64,000 bases of DNA from Trissonchulus latispiculum (taxonomy: Eukaryota; Nematoda; Enoplea; Enoplida; Ironidae), in NCBI GenBank assembly GCA_030248195.1, contig JASAND010030419.1:124001-188000 (forward strand), in the 5' to 3' direction. Position numbers and translations under genes: made by a program. The notes beneath the pieces are model-generated. The model did not search any database and was not told the origin of the DNA. It was given only the letters and a program-made list of their open reading frames with translations. Below are positions 22,972 to 34,705 of this stretch, one piece after another. Positions within the stretch are counted from its first letter, which is position 1, and each line of letters starts with the position of its first letter.

Positions 22972-24585
22972 GGGTGTGGGTAAAACACGGACCCGGACCC
23001 GGACCCGGACCCGGACTGGTGAGTAAAACCCGGACCCAACTTAGAAAACCCGGACCGGGTGAGTGGGTAAAACCCGGACCTGGACCGGAGGGTAAAACCC
23101 GGACCTGCCCGGACCAGGACAAAATATGAAATTTACCTGCCTTCACACTTGATATGTAAATTTGTGTGTGCGCGCGCGCGTGTGTGTGTTGCACTGCTGT
23201 TATTGCAAGTATTAATAGTATATATATAGGCACAAGAGAGTGTATTAATGCGCGTGAGTTCTATTAATTGCGTATCTATGTCGGGTATGTCGCTTGCAGT
23301 TATGTTTGAACATATGAAGGTATATATTGCCAGGCACTACGACCACCCAAGAAAAAGGTGAGAGCGCCGTAATTAAGTAAATTAGACTGAAATAATCCTT
23401 CAAGGACTTGGGTCGAAGGTCAAACTTAAGCATTGAATAGCACTCATGATTAACAGCTGCAAACATAAAAGTGCAAATAAAGGAGGATTAACTCAATTTA
23501 AGACTGAATAGGTGTAAAACTGCATAATATCAGTTACCGTATTAAGTCAGTACATAGAAGTGAACCGGTCCTTTTGGCTTTGAGGGGAGTAAAGGTTTGT
23601 AAATTGAAATAAATAAAGTAAAGTAAATAAGTAAGTTAAGTAAATATTTTTAATTTTAGGAAAGGGGGAACCAAGAGGGACCAGAATTTTTTAAAAAAAA
23701 TGCACTCTTTAACTATCCCCCCCCCAACTCGTTTGGGGGGAAATGGTTAAGTTGGGGTCATATGTGTTACGATATGTAGGTATTTAAAGGTTGAAATAAC
23801 GGTGACGTAAGTTATATATATATCTGGGTGATTTTGACATATTCTGAATGAAGAATAAAATACCTTCCAGTTGTTTGTGTTCAAATTAAAAATATTTATT
23901 TTAAAATCATTTTTTAGCTAAAGCCAATTCTTAAATTAAGTATATATGTACAACTAATGTTATCTTAAATAATTCATGGAACTTAAACATTAAATATTTT
24001 TAAAATTCAACATGTTTTAAATTATACTGAACTTCTTAAAAAATTTTGAAAGTTTAAATATATTTAAATATTTATAAAGTTTATATTTTAAAATTTTGCA
24101 ATTTTTCAATTCATCTGCCTCCACCTATATATGCTAAATTTCAAGTCACTGGTCATAAAATAAAAAGAAAGGCCGCGGAGAAGGAAACCCCATAGATCCG
24201 AAACTTACTGATGGATTTCAAAATTGTTACAATTTTTTCCAAGTTTGGGAACGGGTAAAGTAAAAGTTTTTGTTGGCGTTAGCGGCTAAAACTGGTTAGC
24301 GTCAGTCCTGGATTTTATTTACGAGTTCAGTTTATAGGCAAGTCTGTTCCGGGTATGACCCACCCAGTCCGCGTCAGGTCCGGGTTTTACCCACCCAGTC
24401 CGGGTCCGGTCCAGGTTATACCCACCCAGTCCGGATCCGGTCCGGGTTTTACCCACCCAGTCCGGGTCCGGTCCGGGTTTTGCCCTTTGGTCCGGGTCCG
24501 GGTTTTACCCACCCAGTCCGTGATGAGTCCGGGTTTTACCTACCCGGTCCGAGTCCGGATCCGGGTCGGTGTTTTACCAAGGGCC
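22972..24585. mobile_element. 1.6 kb element with CCGGAC words, 8-bp target duplication
   Basis: Left end GGGTGTGGGTAAAACACGGA; right end on the reverse strand GGCCCTTGGTAAAACACCGA. Perfect direct repeats GATTAATA flank it (22964-22971 and 24586-24593). The subterminal zones are arrays of GGACCCGGAC with GGGTAAAACCC (22985-23115) and the inverse (24356-24570). The interior includes GT/GC microsatellites near 23160-23200 and AT-rich DNA. No transposase frame. hAT-like by duplication size; the terminal bases differ from the CAG/TAG type. Confidence 0.87.
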
Positions 24586-24593
24586 GATTAATA

Positions 24594-25205
24594 CGGCTAC
24601 TAAAGAACGGAGGGTGTATATAATACCTCAAAGGTGCAGAGGGTGGGGGAAGCCGTCCTCACAAATGACCAAGGAACTGTGTCAAAAATATATAGTAGGA
24701 AAATATATTAATAAAGCAATCATTGGAAAATATCGTATTTTTCTTCCGCTTAGATCGTATGAAAATCGTATCCATAATTTTACTTTTTACTTCTGCAGCA
24801 CAAGGCTGACTTTAATACTGTGATGCACATTTTGAATCACTTGTCTCCTCAATATCAAAGTGTGCTTTGGCGGACCCTTTGATATAACCAAAAACTATGG
24901 CAATATTGGCCTACTTTAGCGTTACAACAAAGATTCCTTGATTAGAAAAACTCGTATACAAATCGTATAACTTTCCATAGAAATCGTATAAAGGAAATGC
25001 TAATTTTGTATATACGATAAGACAAAATCTTATAAGATATTTCGTGGAATGCGAAATAATTTTGACACGGTTACCAAGTCCCGACCACACCCTCGTCATT
25101 TTGCTAGAGGCAGACCCTACCCCAAATAGCCAAATTCCAGATAAGACCCACCCAAAATACATAGATCCTACCGACAAAATATTGAAAAAATAAGGTGTGA
25201 GTTAG
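24594..25205. other. No gene recognised
   Basis: AT-rich; contains several ATCGTAT words in both orientations (24735-24775 and 24955-25015), possibly another small foldback. Confidence 0.4.
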
Positions 25206-25209
25206 TATG

Positions 25210-25556
25210 TGTCCCAAATTTAGTCCCGCGTCCGACTGAAAAGTGCATCTGTTTTAATGGACACTGAATATAATGTGGGGCTGGTGCAAACGTTAGATTG
25301 GCTTCGTCTTTTGTCTGCTACGGACACAGTGGCTTGAATTTCACATTAGCATTGCTAATGCTTGACCTTCGATACCAGTTTATACGAATTGGGCCATAGG
25401 GCTACATATGCGCAAAAGGTACACAGCCACCTTGCGAGCACCGTCTTTTTCATTCTGTTAAGAAACACGTTCATTCTAATTACCGTGCTGTTATAAACGT
25501 TGTAGGTAAACTTATTGTGCCAGTATAAGTTCGTAGTTGATTTCTACTTTACTCAC
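25210..25556 (+). repeat. ~345-bp dispersed repeat, copy 1
   Basis: High similarity to 33606-33944 in the same orientation, sharing TTTAGTCCCGCGTCCGACTG, TTTCACATTAGCATTGCTAA and TATAAGTTCGTAGTTGATTT. Its limits in both copies agree, so it is a defined unit. It ends at TTCTACTT, exactly where an hAT-like end starts in the other copy. No terminal inverted repeat was recognised. Confidence 0.8.
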
Positions 25557-25767
25557 ATACCCTTTGTCTGCTGTTTGCTGCCGGTCAGGTAGAATAGGGG
25601 TACTTTGATCAAGGAATGCGGTACCAGTCATTTTTGCATAAAATAAAAAAGTAGAGTAAAACTAGGTCTTCGTACATATTCGTTCTGCATAACTCTCCCC
25701 ACTCGTCACCTTAGTTCTTAAATCTTCCAGTATACTGAGAAAGTTAAGTTAAAGTTCGCTTATGCCC

Positions 25768-25769
<2 letters not shown>

Positions 25770-25833
<64 letters not shown>
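25770..25833. repeat. (AT)n microsatellite
   Basis: About 64 bases of AT with one TATGTA interruption. Confidence 0.95.
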
Positions 25834-25834
<1 letters not shown>

Positions 25835-26665
25835 CTCTTGCGAAAAGCCCAAGCAAAGTTTAAAGATTGAAGTTCCCTGTTACAAACGTCACAACAGGTG
25901 CCCAGAATTACAATTCTTCCCATTTGCCTACAGGTTGCAGATTTTTGTACTGCGTAATGCTACTGTTGTTCAACAAAGTTTATTCTAAAAAATTTCCCGG
26001 ATCACCTTGTGATTCGCAGGCATTTCTATTTTCTACTAGTTCAATACTTTAGCTTCATCAACTGGTGCTCGAACACAGAATTCCACACAAGGGTTTAGTT
26101 GGTTTGCCCATGTTAAAAAATATTAGCACGATGAGGGATTCAAAAGCAGGAACATACCCCTATCCAGTAGTGGCCGTTTTCACTTCTAACTGGATGTCGG
26201 GTGCCAAAACTAGACCCCGGTGCTTGTCCGGTACCCGAGAAACCGCGCCCATGCCTATCAACTACATAACTTTTAATGATGCTAAAAAATGAATAAAAAT
26301 GTCATTTTTTCGTTTTATCAAAAAATTAGTGAAAAATAAAAATTGCTCGCTATTTTAATGAAGTTTCCTAAACAAGCCACTTAAACCTTCTCGTACCCGT
26401 CTGCACACCCCCACCCTCGTTCCCCTCACGTTAACCGAAGCAAGAATTGTAAATATTTTGCATTTTTTGCCAAAATTAGAAAACAGGAAGATTTTGAGCG
26501 GATTTTCAAAAAGTCACAAATTTGCCTAAAACTGCATATACATTATTTTGTTTTTTCTTAATTTGGCCTTGTAGATGATTGACAGAATTTGAGGTCAAGT
26601 TTCTATAAAATATTACTAAAAACTCTCCATTCAGATCACATTTAAATCTGTTATTCGTCTTTCAG

Positions 26666-26838
26666 CGTCCGTTCACATTTTCCTACCGACTACTTCTCGT
26701 CTTGTCCATGCATAAACACAAGCGTGGATCTCTAAGAATTGAACTCCCTGAGCCAGACGAAGAATACGTCAGTGAATACTCTTCGACACCGTCTCCAGGC
26801 ATCATTGATAGGTTGCCTGATGTACCCTTGTCATCTAG
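26666..26838 (+). CDS. Unidentified gene, penultimate exon
   Basis: 173 bases, strong acceptor and GTGAGT donor. Includes ATG at 26708; upstream residues in the same frame are hydrophobic (RPFTFSYRLLLVLS). A foldback fragment starts just after the donor. Confidence 0.55.
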
Positions 26839-29800
26839 GTGAGTGACCCGCAAAGCGGATCTTTCGCCCCCCCCCCAGCCCTAACTTTTGAATTTTTTTA
26901 CCAAAAACTTTGAAGTGCTCAGCGCCCCAGAAAACCCCTGTATGCATGATTTCAGCAAAATTTTTTTCTAAAATTTTCCCCCTTGGTCCCCCCTCACCGG
27001 ACATAAATTAAAAATTTTTTTAAATTTGTTAAAATTTTAAAATTTTTGATTTTTTGAATTCACCACCCTCCAGTATACACCCACATCGAGTCTTAAGGTT
27101 ATTGGTCAAAAAATTCAAAAGTTAGGGATGAGGGGAGGGAAAGCGCAAAATATCCCGCAAAGCTTCTACGGGATATTATTAGCGGGTGAAGAGGGCACCC
27201 CCGCGAAATTTACCTCTCCCGAAATGGCCCCCCAGCTCGTCCCTTTAATACAAATAAGTTCCAAACAAAATGTGGGAGGCTATAAAATGCGACTTGACAA
27301 GACTGAGAGCTCTAAGTCTGACGCTGATCCTTGCGTGCACACATAAAGGTAGAAACGTGGGCAAGTCCTGTATACCGTACCTGCTATACATATCTGTATA
27401 TTTGTAGTTGTAGGACGGAACATACAGATACGAAATTGCAAGTCAACACAGAATGCAAGTTGAAGTGGATAGCCGCCGATCAATCTACCCGTTTTGATAT
27501 TCCCTTTCAACGACAGAAGTAACAAACCAGGTCAGGTAACATATCTATGTGTACATGAATATGTTTATTAACACGTTCACGACAAAGCAGGTTTCAGAAC
27601 GTTATAGTCTCAGACAAATCCAGTTGATGAAGAACAACAAGCTAATGGAATGAGCTAGAGTCCCAATATCGTTGCACAGTCCATTTTGGCTATTTCTGGT
27701 TTTCGAGCGCATTCTACTATATGTACATGTTTCCACTTTTTCTTAGTAAGTCCTATGATCTTATGGACTCATGGGTTTTCTTTCGAGAAATGGGTAGACG
27801 CATTGGATGAACCATAAACCGCCGAGTTTTCTGTTTTTACACTTTGTAGGAATGAACAGAGCGGTTCCAAATTGGCGCCTGCAAACTCTCGGTCCACCCA
27901 GTGTAACACGCACAGGAACGGACAAAGAATGACTAACGGGTAATAATTTTTTACTTCTTAAAACATACAAACAACTCTACAGTATGTTCATACTCAGGTA
28001 AAATTTTTAACATTCGTACGAACATGCTTTTGAACGGCAAATACCATCACCACAAGCTTATACTGAGCTAACGAAAAGCTGAATCGAAAAATGGACTTCA
28101 GATTCGTGTTCTGCGACCCCGAAAACCCCTGATTACAACTTTGCAGCAAAATCGAAGACAAAAAATTTTTCGGTCCCCCTTGTTCCCCCCTTACGAATCG
28201 AAAAAAACGAATTTCGCAAAATCGAGAAAATTTGCGATATTTGAACTCAGCGTGGCCGAAAACATACCCACACAAGATTTCAGCTTATTTGGCCAAGCTT
28301 TGCGAAATGGATGCCTGCGGGGGTTTTTCCTGAAAAGATCAAAATTGTGTTAATATATATATACTCTTAAGGTGGTGATTCCTTTTGGGCACATATTGTT
28401 GATTGACTGTTCAAATCCAGAAAAAATTTGATGAAACTTTCCAAAATAAGTTCTTTTAGCATTCTAATACCCTCCGCACAATCTCGCTTCAAAAAATCGA
28501 CGTCTCCATCTAGGGTGGTTTTTGCCGATTTTTGCCAGTTACGCAGCTGCTGCATAGCTATAATTATACTCAATCGAAAGCTCTTGTTCAGCTCTACATT
28601 TTTGCTTTTTAAAGTACCTTTCTAGCTTTTCGCTATCGTGAGATATAGCTGATTTTCTTATTTTGGCGGTAAAAACTTGTCCCAAAACATACCCATACCA
28701 AATTTCAGCTCATTTGGCCAAGTTTGGCGAAATCTGGGGCTGGGGGCGGGGGGTTATCCTGAAAAGATCCCACAATTTTCAGAAAGGAAAATCCTCTTGT
28801 GCCTGGGTGAAACTAATTCTGCCTGGGTGAGACTAATTGTGCCTCAGTGAGACTAATTGTGCCTCAGCGAGACTTCAAGTTGTGTCTTAAACTTTGTGCC
28901 TCTGTGAGACCATTTTGTGCCTCAGCGAAACTACATTGTGCCTGGGTGAGACACAATCTTTTTGATGGGGCCGTGACGGGGTCATGTTTTATGTATGGGG
29001 CCGTGACGGAACCGTGTTTTATGTACCGGGCAAACCGCCAAGTTTTCTGTTTGTACACTTTGTAGGAATAAACAAAGCGGTTCCAAATTGTCGTCTGCAA
29101 ACTCTCGGTGCACCCAGTGTAACACGTACAGGAACGGACAAAGATTGACTAACAGGTAATAATTTTTTACTTATTAAAAACTTACAAACAACTCTACAGT
29201 ATGTTCATAATCAGGTAAATTTTTTAACATTCAAACGAGCATGCCTTTAAACGGCAAATACCATCACCCAGTGTTGGACGCGGGCCGAAATTTGCGGCCC
29301 GCACCCGCCCCGCAGCCCGCGCTCAGATTTTTGGTCCGCACAGGGCCGGCCCGCGGCCCGCATCAATAAAATTCGACCCACGGCCACCCGCAGCTAAATT
29401 TAGGTTATGTACGCATCATATCATTAAACAATTGCTACTTCTATTGATTATTCGCCGTTTTTTCCGTAGTAACTGCCATATAAGCGCGATTGTTGTTTTC
29501 AAAGGCATTAGCGACTGTGTTATTATTAGGAAGACAAAATATATTTCAATGAGGAAAAGTTCCATTATTATGTCAGAATTCGTCAAAAATTCAAACTTTC
29601 TTACCCTGTCTCACAAAAATCGGCCCGCATCGGCCCGCGCGGGCCACTGCGGGTACTAATGTTTGGCCCGCCCCGCCCCGCCCCGCGGGTACCCGAGGGT
29701 GCCCGCGGGTACCCGCGGCCCGCGCCCAACACTGGTCTACTCCCACCCCTATTTGGAAATAAGTCCAGGTCGGGTTTGTCCTGATTTAATCTAAAGTATT

Positions 29801-31634
29801 GAATTTGGCATATTCCTCAGCGGCAGCTCAAATTATCATAATCTGTTGTGAGATGACTGCGATTTTTTAGCAAAAACTACGTTTTTCGGACGTGTCTTAG
29901 CAAAACTTAGTGATTTTAAAGTATGTGAAATTTTAAAAATGCGTTGGAGCAATTTCGGGACTTGATGTGGACGACCTCATTAAGGGGGGATCCCCCGTGT
30001 CCACGTGTGGGTACAGGTACTAGGTGTCTCCGTTTCAAACTCTTAATTTACTGCAATGGGCGAGGCGACGCCGAGTTAAGAATATAATATTAGTAATTCC
30101 GTTTCACCCTTAATCTTGACAGCTATAACCGATAGTATTCAGACGATATGGCAACGTCTGTGCGTAATTGTTTTCTCATAATTCAACCTGAATTTCAAAT
30201 TTGGTATGGATGCATTTGAGTGCATTTGCATGCATTAGCATTTGTACATGTGCAACAAGATTTTAATATTTTTAAAACTTAATTTTTATGTTTCCAGGGG
30301 GAACCAAAACTTTATTCCTCTGATTTCGCTGAAATATTGCACGCGGGGGTTTTTAGGGTCGCTGAACACGAATCTGAAAACTCATTTTTCGATACAGCTT
30401 TTCGTAAAGCTACGAAACAATGACAGCTTTTAAGCCAGAAAAATGTTGCAGTTGAGGATATTTCTTCACATCAGAGTAGAACGGAGACGCAGACGGTAGT
30501 CTTTTCTTCATATTTATTTTGGCGCGGCCAAGGAGGCCACATGTTCTTCTAACGTCTGCGGCAACCATATCTTGAGAAAATTAAAATGTAAAATGTTGAA
30601 GTTCCGAAAATTCCGAAAATACATAGGGTGCAAACGAGATGATAAGCAGTGATGCTGCCAATCTTCAATAGTGATGAGGTGGTTTGTATCATTCATTCAT
30701 TCATCCATTTATTTAGCCAACCAACCAATACCATTTAAGAACAATAACAACAAGTGAAAACAAGCAGTAAGGTATGAAAGGAAAGCAAGAAACAACACAT
30801 AAATAAGTTAATATACTAATCAATGTTGGTAAGGAACGGGGTGGGGAATCACCACCATCTCTGAACCAAACTTAAACATTTATATATTAATATATATGTA
30901 GATATATAATACGTATATATATATATACAACAGGGATTGAACCGGATCCCGTTTATGTTGCAACAAGAAACAAATTTATTCTAATGCAACAGTCAACGAC
31001 GATTCCAACAAGAGGCGTACTGGCAAATCTCAGTCCGTCCTATCTCATGCTTACTCCTACTTACGCCTATCCTACTTACGCCTAATCGTTTTCAAAACTC
31101 CTATTCCTACTTACGCCTAATTCTTTCTGTCAAAATTCACATTCCTACTTACGCTTGAAGAATGTTTGCTCAAAACTCGGATTACTACTCACGCCTAAAA
31201 TCGGGTGTGCATGAAACACGGCCCCGACCCGGCCACTGTCTGGTACATAAAACACGGGCTAGATGCTGAATTGGTTATATTTAGTCCCATTAGTCAAAAA
31301 CATAATTTTTTGATGGGGCCGTGACGGGGTCGTGTTTTATGTATGGCGCCGTGACGGGGCCGTGTTTTATGTGGGTCCGGGGCCGGGGCCGTGTTTTATG
31401 TACCGGGCCGGGGAAAGTACTATCATTTTTTCCTAACAATTTTAAGACTTAAAGCTTTTCGTTTATGAAATTATTTTCATGTGATGCGTTACCTTTTCTA
31501 GTCGAGATCATCAGTCGATCGTCAGCCCCTCCTATCATCAGTATTCTACAAACGATGGAACAGACTCAAGTCCTCAAGCAAAGCATGATGAGACCAACGT
31601 GGTCTACGAAACTGATCTGGAGGATTATGAATAA
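26666..31634 (+). CDS. Unidentified protein, last two coding exons
   Basis: Exon 26666-26838 lies between the acceptor TTATTCGTCTTTCAG and donor TCTAG|GTGAGT. Exon 31502-31634 follows TACCTTTTCTAG. The first ends two bases into a codon and the second supplies the third, so one frame runs through to TAA (31632-31634). From the ATG at 26708 this gives 87 residues, very rich in Ser, Pro, Asp and Glu, with IELPEPDEEYVSEYSSTPSP early and VVYETDLEDYE at the end. The frame is open upstream of that ATG, so earlier exons are likely. No family is recognised. The 4.7 kb intron is full of mobile elements. The stop overlaps an AATAAA signal. Confidence 0.55.
26845..27165. mobile_element. Fragment of the palindromic foldback family of 48589-49199
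   Basis: Shares CCCCAGCCCTAACTTTT, GCGCCCCAGAAAACCCCTGTATG (part) and the AAAATTTTTAAATTTTT-rich arm with 48589-49199, but the middle is deleted, so only outer and inner arm pieces remain. Confidence 0.6.
27166..27825. other. No gene recognised
   Basis: Intronic DNA; no supported exon. Confidence 0.4.
27826..28033 (+). repeat. ~210-bp direct repeat, copy 1 (partner 29027-29268)
   Basis: Close match to 29027-29268, from CCGCCGAGTTTTCTGTTT to AACGGCAAATACCATCACC. In the second copy the sequence is interrupted right after CCATCACC by the 29269-29734 element, so copy 1 shows the empty site. Confidence 0.85.
28035..28360. mobile_element. Second fragment of the 48589-49199 foldback family
   Basis: Shares GCTTATACTGAGCTAACGAA, TTCAGATTCGTG and CGAAAACCCCTG with the 48.6 kb palindrome, followed by ATTTTTCGGTCCCCCTTGTT. 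The copy is diverged and incomplete. Confidence 0.55.
28796..28955 (+). repeat. Minisatellite with GTGCCTCAGTGAGACTAATT words
   Basis: Seven or so units of about 20 bases, inverse in orientation to the block at 9290-9490. Confidence 0.75.
29269..29734. mobile_element. hAT-like MITE with CCCGCGGGC words
   Basis: Left end CAGTGTTGGACGCGGGCC and, on the reverse strand at the right, CAGTGTTGGGCGCGGGCC. Words CCCGC and GCGGG fill both subterminal zones (29280-29395 and 29622-29724). It is inserted after CCATCACC; the right flank does not repeat this, so the target duplication is absent or decayed. Core AT-rich, non-coding. Confidence 0.75.
29735..30239. other. No gene recognised
   Basis: Intronic DNA of the plus-strand gene; no supported feature. 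Confidence 0.4.
30240..30435. mobile_element. Third fragment of the 48589-49199 foldback family
   Basis: Contains GGGGGAACCAAAACTTT, CGCTGAACACGAATCTGAA and TTTTTCGATACAGCTTTTCG, matching one arm of that palindrome. Confidence 0.6.
31035..31200 (+). repeat. Minisatellite CCTACTTACGCCTAA
   Basis: Six or more imperfect copies separated by AAAACTC-type spacers. The same word recurs at 36305-36470 in the same orientation. Confidence 0.8.
31203..31410. mobile_element. Short element with GGGGCCGTGTTTTATGT words
   Basis: The left end GGGTGTGCATGAAACACGGC resembles the left end of 22972-24585, and the right end on the reverse strand, GGCCCGGTACATAAAACACG, resembles its right end. 28964-29026 is a fragment of the same word family. 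No target duplication was found. Confidence 0.5.
31502..31634 (+). CDS. Unidentified gene, last exon
   Basis: Acceptor AG at 31500-31501; 44 codons including the stop, hydrophilic (for example STNDGTDSSPQAKHDETN). The frame agrees with the preceding exon. Confidence 0.55.
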
Positions 31635-31635
31635 A
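31630..31635 (+). terminator. AATAAA polyadenylation signal overlapping the stop codon
   Basis: The hexamer includes the TAA stop of the unidentified gene. If used, the 3' untranslated region is only about 10-30 bases. Confidence 0.45.
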
Positions 31636-32184
31636 GAATTTGCAGACTGATTCAACTTAAATACTAACTATTCCATTACTGTTTGAAATTTGTATTGCAG
31701 TCCGTGTTATGCTAAAGTAAATTCGCCATACATAAGTGTTGCTGGGACCCATTCAGTGCTGCCTCCACCAAACAATTCGATTTGTTTGTAACGATTGTTC
31801 CCTGGCCTTCTAGCGGACTCTGGGCAAAGGCGTGGGCTCAAACCGCTCATTCAATCTCGGACCCGGTGCAAAACTGTTCGGCTCGGGCCTCTAAACTTGT
31901 TAGTCTGGACTCAGTCACAGGACCGAACCCACGTGCAATCTACGTTTTTCATAAGAGGGACAGTGCAAATTTAAAGATATCCACATCCTTCTAAACCCAC
32001 CCACTATTGTACGACACCCTTTTAAGTTTTAACACCCTTTTCTCCAACTGATACAGGCTATCCATCTTTCAATTGGTCGTCTGCTCTTAGTGAACAAGTT
32101 GAAACTGGAGATCCTCCTCCCAGAAATTTCATATGCTTACAATAAAAATGTATAAATGTTAATGGTAAATTCATTGTTTTTTGC
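31636..32184. other. No gene recognised
   Basis: A 71-codon frame at 31782-31994 has no splice support and no recognisable domain. Nothing else is seen. Confidence 0.4.
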
Positions 32185-33460
32185 TAATGCCCGTTTGGTG
32201 GGGGAGGGGTACTAAACGGTGGTCCCCCCGTTTGGTGGGGGGGGGGTACGTATAAGGGGTCCCCGTTTGGAGGGGGTGCTAAACAGCCAATCTTTGCCTG
32301 TCTTCACAACCCCCCCCCCCAAACGGGGACCCCTTTTGCATACCCCCCCCCAAGCGGGAACCTCCTTTGGCTACCCCCCCCCACCAAACGGGGACCCATT
32401 TTAGATTAAAACAAAAACTACCGTAATCCTCTGGTATACCCCCCCCCCCGCCAAACGCGGATGGGATCTCTGGAATCTGATTGACTGTTGGCAACCCCCC
32501 CAGAGATGGGATCAGGGCCAACAAAGCCCGGCCGGGCCGCGCAGACCTGGTATCCAGTCAGGGCCGGGCCGGGCCTGAGAAAAAGTCAGTAAGGGCCGGA
32601 CCAGGCCGCGCAGCTTCCAATGAAAAAGACCCAGCCCGGCCCTATTCGGCCCTGCCAAGCCCTGGCGTTTTTGCGCATTAATTTATTGCATATATATACA
32701 CTTTCCAATTCTAGGAATTGATTTTGACTTCCTAAATTCAAAATTTTTTGCCTTCTTTGTGTCAAACAAGACTGAATATACAACAAATCAATATCAAATA
32801 TACATCAGCTTTCGAGTAACAGAAGTTTAATCTACTACATACATATGTAACTGTTTCAAACTCTATTTCAAACAACAAACAAACAAACAAACATCCAAGC
32901 ATGTAAACCATTTAACTACTTCGGTAAATCTAACTCCGGCTAATTTATAACATTTAGTGCTAATTTCCTTAGCAAGGTGGGATGCTGAAATATTAGTAAT
33001 GCACTGTTTTTTGAGAGAACTTGAACTTTAGATCTCGAGAATACGATAGTGCAGCAGAAAACAAAATTCTAAGTGTCTCAAAACTTCAGATTTTTTAAAA
33101 ATTAGGGCTATTCAGGGCCGGGCCGGGCCGCGCAGACCTAAACGGCGCCCAGGGCCGGTCTGGGCCAGGGCCTGAAGTTTTTGACACAGGGCCGGGCCGG
33201 GCCGGACAGACCTCAAATGTGAACAGGGCCGGGCCGGGCCGAAAAAGTCATCCCTGACCTCATATCTACGCCCCCCACCAAAGGAGGGCCTCTGTTCTAA
33301 TAGTCCCCCCCAAACGGAGGGGGTATACTTTGTCGAACACAGCTAAAAAATAAAATGGAGGAACATTCACGTATTGTGGTCGGAGCACCGTTACGCAATG
33401 GAAAGAAGAGGAGCCCGCTAGTGGCTTACTCTTCTTCTACTACACAGTGCAATTATGCAC
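32185..33460. mobile_element. CCGTTTGG element fragment carrying a nested element
   Basis: Bases 32185-32500 consist of CCCCGTTTGGTGGGG words in both orientations, as in 6450-7200. 33361-33460 is a copy of the inner terminal repeat of the 6344-7295 element. The left terminal repeat is missing. A GGGCC-word element (32501-33256) is inserted in the middle. Confidence 0.7.
32501..33256. mobile_element. Element with GGGCCGGGCC words, copy 2
   Basis: Left CAGAGATGGGATCAGGGCC, right on the reverse strand CAGGGATGACTTTTTCGGCC, both hAT-like. Whole-length relative of 11950-12628. No target duplication could be matched, perhaps because the site is a C run. Confidence 0.7.
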
Positions 33461-33605
33461 TCCTGCTATCAAGAAATATATAGACCAACGTTTATCAATT
33501 TTTCATATTATGCAGGCCATTGTAGGCCTAAAATTATATATGCGAATCGTCCAATGTACTCATGCGTGCTAAAACTTACTCCACACTGCGCATGAGTATG
33601 TGGCG
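33461..33605. other. Short unassigned spacer
   Basis: No supported feature. Confidence 0.4.
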
Positions 33606-33944
33606 CTAATTTAGTCCCGCGTCCGACTGAAAAATGCATCTTTTTTACTGGACACTGAATATAATATAGAGCCAGTGCAAACGTGAGATTGGCTTCGTCT
33701 TTTGTCTGCTGCGCACACAATGGCTTGAATTTCACATTAGCATTGCTAATGTGTGACCTTCAACACCAGTTTATACGAATTGGCCCATAGGGCTATGCGC
33801 AAAAGTTACAACGCCACCTTGCGAGCATCGTCTCTTTCATTCTGTTTCCAAATACGCTCATTCTAATTACCGTGCTGTTATGAACGTTGTAGGTTATCGT
33901 ATGTACCTATTGTGCCAGTATAAGTTTCGTAGTTGATTTCTACT
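33606..33944 (+). repeat. ~340-bp dispersed repeat, copy 2
   Basis: Partner of 25210-25556. It carries an ATGTACC insertion relative to copy 1 near 33900 and ends at TTCTACTT directly before an hAT-like end. Confidence 0.8.
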
Positions 33945-34030
33945 TCAGAGACGAAACCGGGTCACTATTTGCTGACCCGGTGACCCGGTTACCCGGTCGA
34001 CCCCTAACCCGGTGACCCCATATTTTTTAA
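33945..34030 (+). mobile_element. Left end of an hAT-like CCGGGTCA element
   Basis: Starts CAGAGACGAAACCGGGTCAC followed by CCCGGTGA words. A plausible partner block of CCCGGTGACCCGG lies at 36165-36192; between them sits the complete related element 34706-35892, so the outer copy may have been invaded by its own relative. Confidence 0.5.
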
Positions 34031-34705
34031 AATTCAGGTTTAAGTTTGGAAAAATTAAAAAAATACTTGTATCGGGTGTGACGAGTGTTTTTTCATCTTT
34101 TTCGACATTTTTGGCGTCTAAAATAAGAAGTCGGGCAAAATTTTAGCTTTCCTTAAAGTAAGAAAATTGAAACGTAAATATAGTAAGTAAACCGGAAAAA
34201 TTTTGGCACGGCATCGCACTCAATGTGATGTGAAGTAAACTATACAATTTTTTTAATCAAACAAATTCGACTAAAATATATACTTCGACAAAATCATTTC
34301 TTCACCGAATTCTAATCATAGAGCTTAACATTTGCATTTTGTGTTTCATTGTTAGCAATATATTTTATGTAGGTGTATGGTTGATGTTTCACTCAGCGAA
34401 CATTCTTTGGAAATATTTTGCTAATGGCTAGGATTTAAACACTATATCCTATAAATAAAAACAATCACAACTCGATTTGTTCCCAAAGGTAGTAAGCCAG
34501 AAGTATTAGAAAAATGCAAAGCAAAACAATGAATCTGCAAACCTTGTTTTGCCGAGATTTTCCTTCTTGCCGACAATTGAAACATACAGTCTGACACAAC
34601 ACCACCCTCCTTCCATAATTGATAGCAGTGGCAAAAAATCACACACAGTAGCTGGAGCATTGAGAATTATAGATTTTTCAATAAAATTTTCAGATTCCCA
34701 TGTAA

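Noticed and set aside
31035..31200. Regular repeats resembling a CRISPR array
   Set aside because: Eukaryotic minisatellite with imperfect 15-base units and short repetitive spacers; no cas genes.
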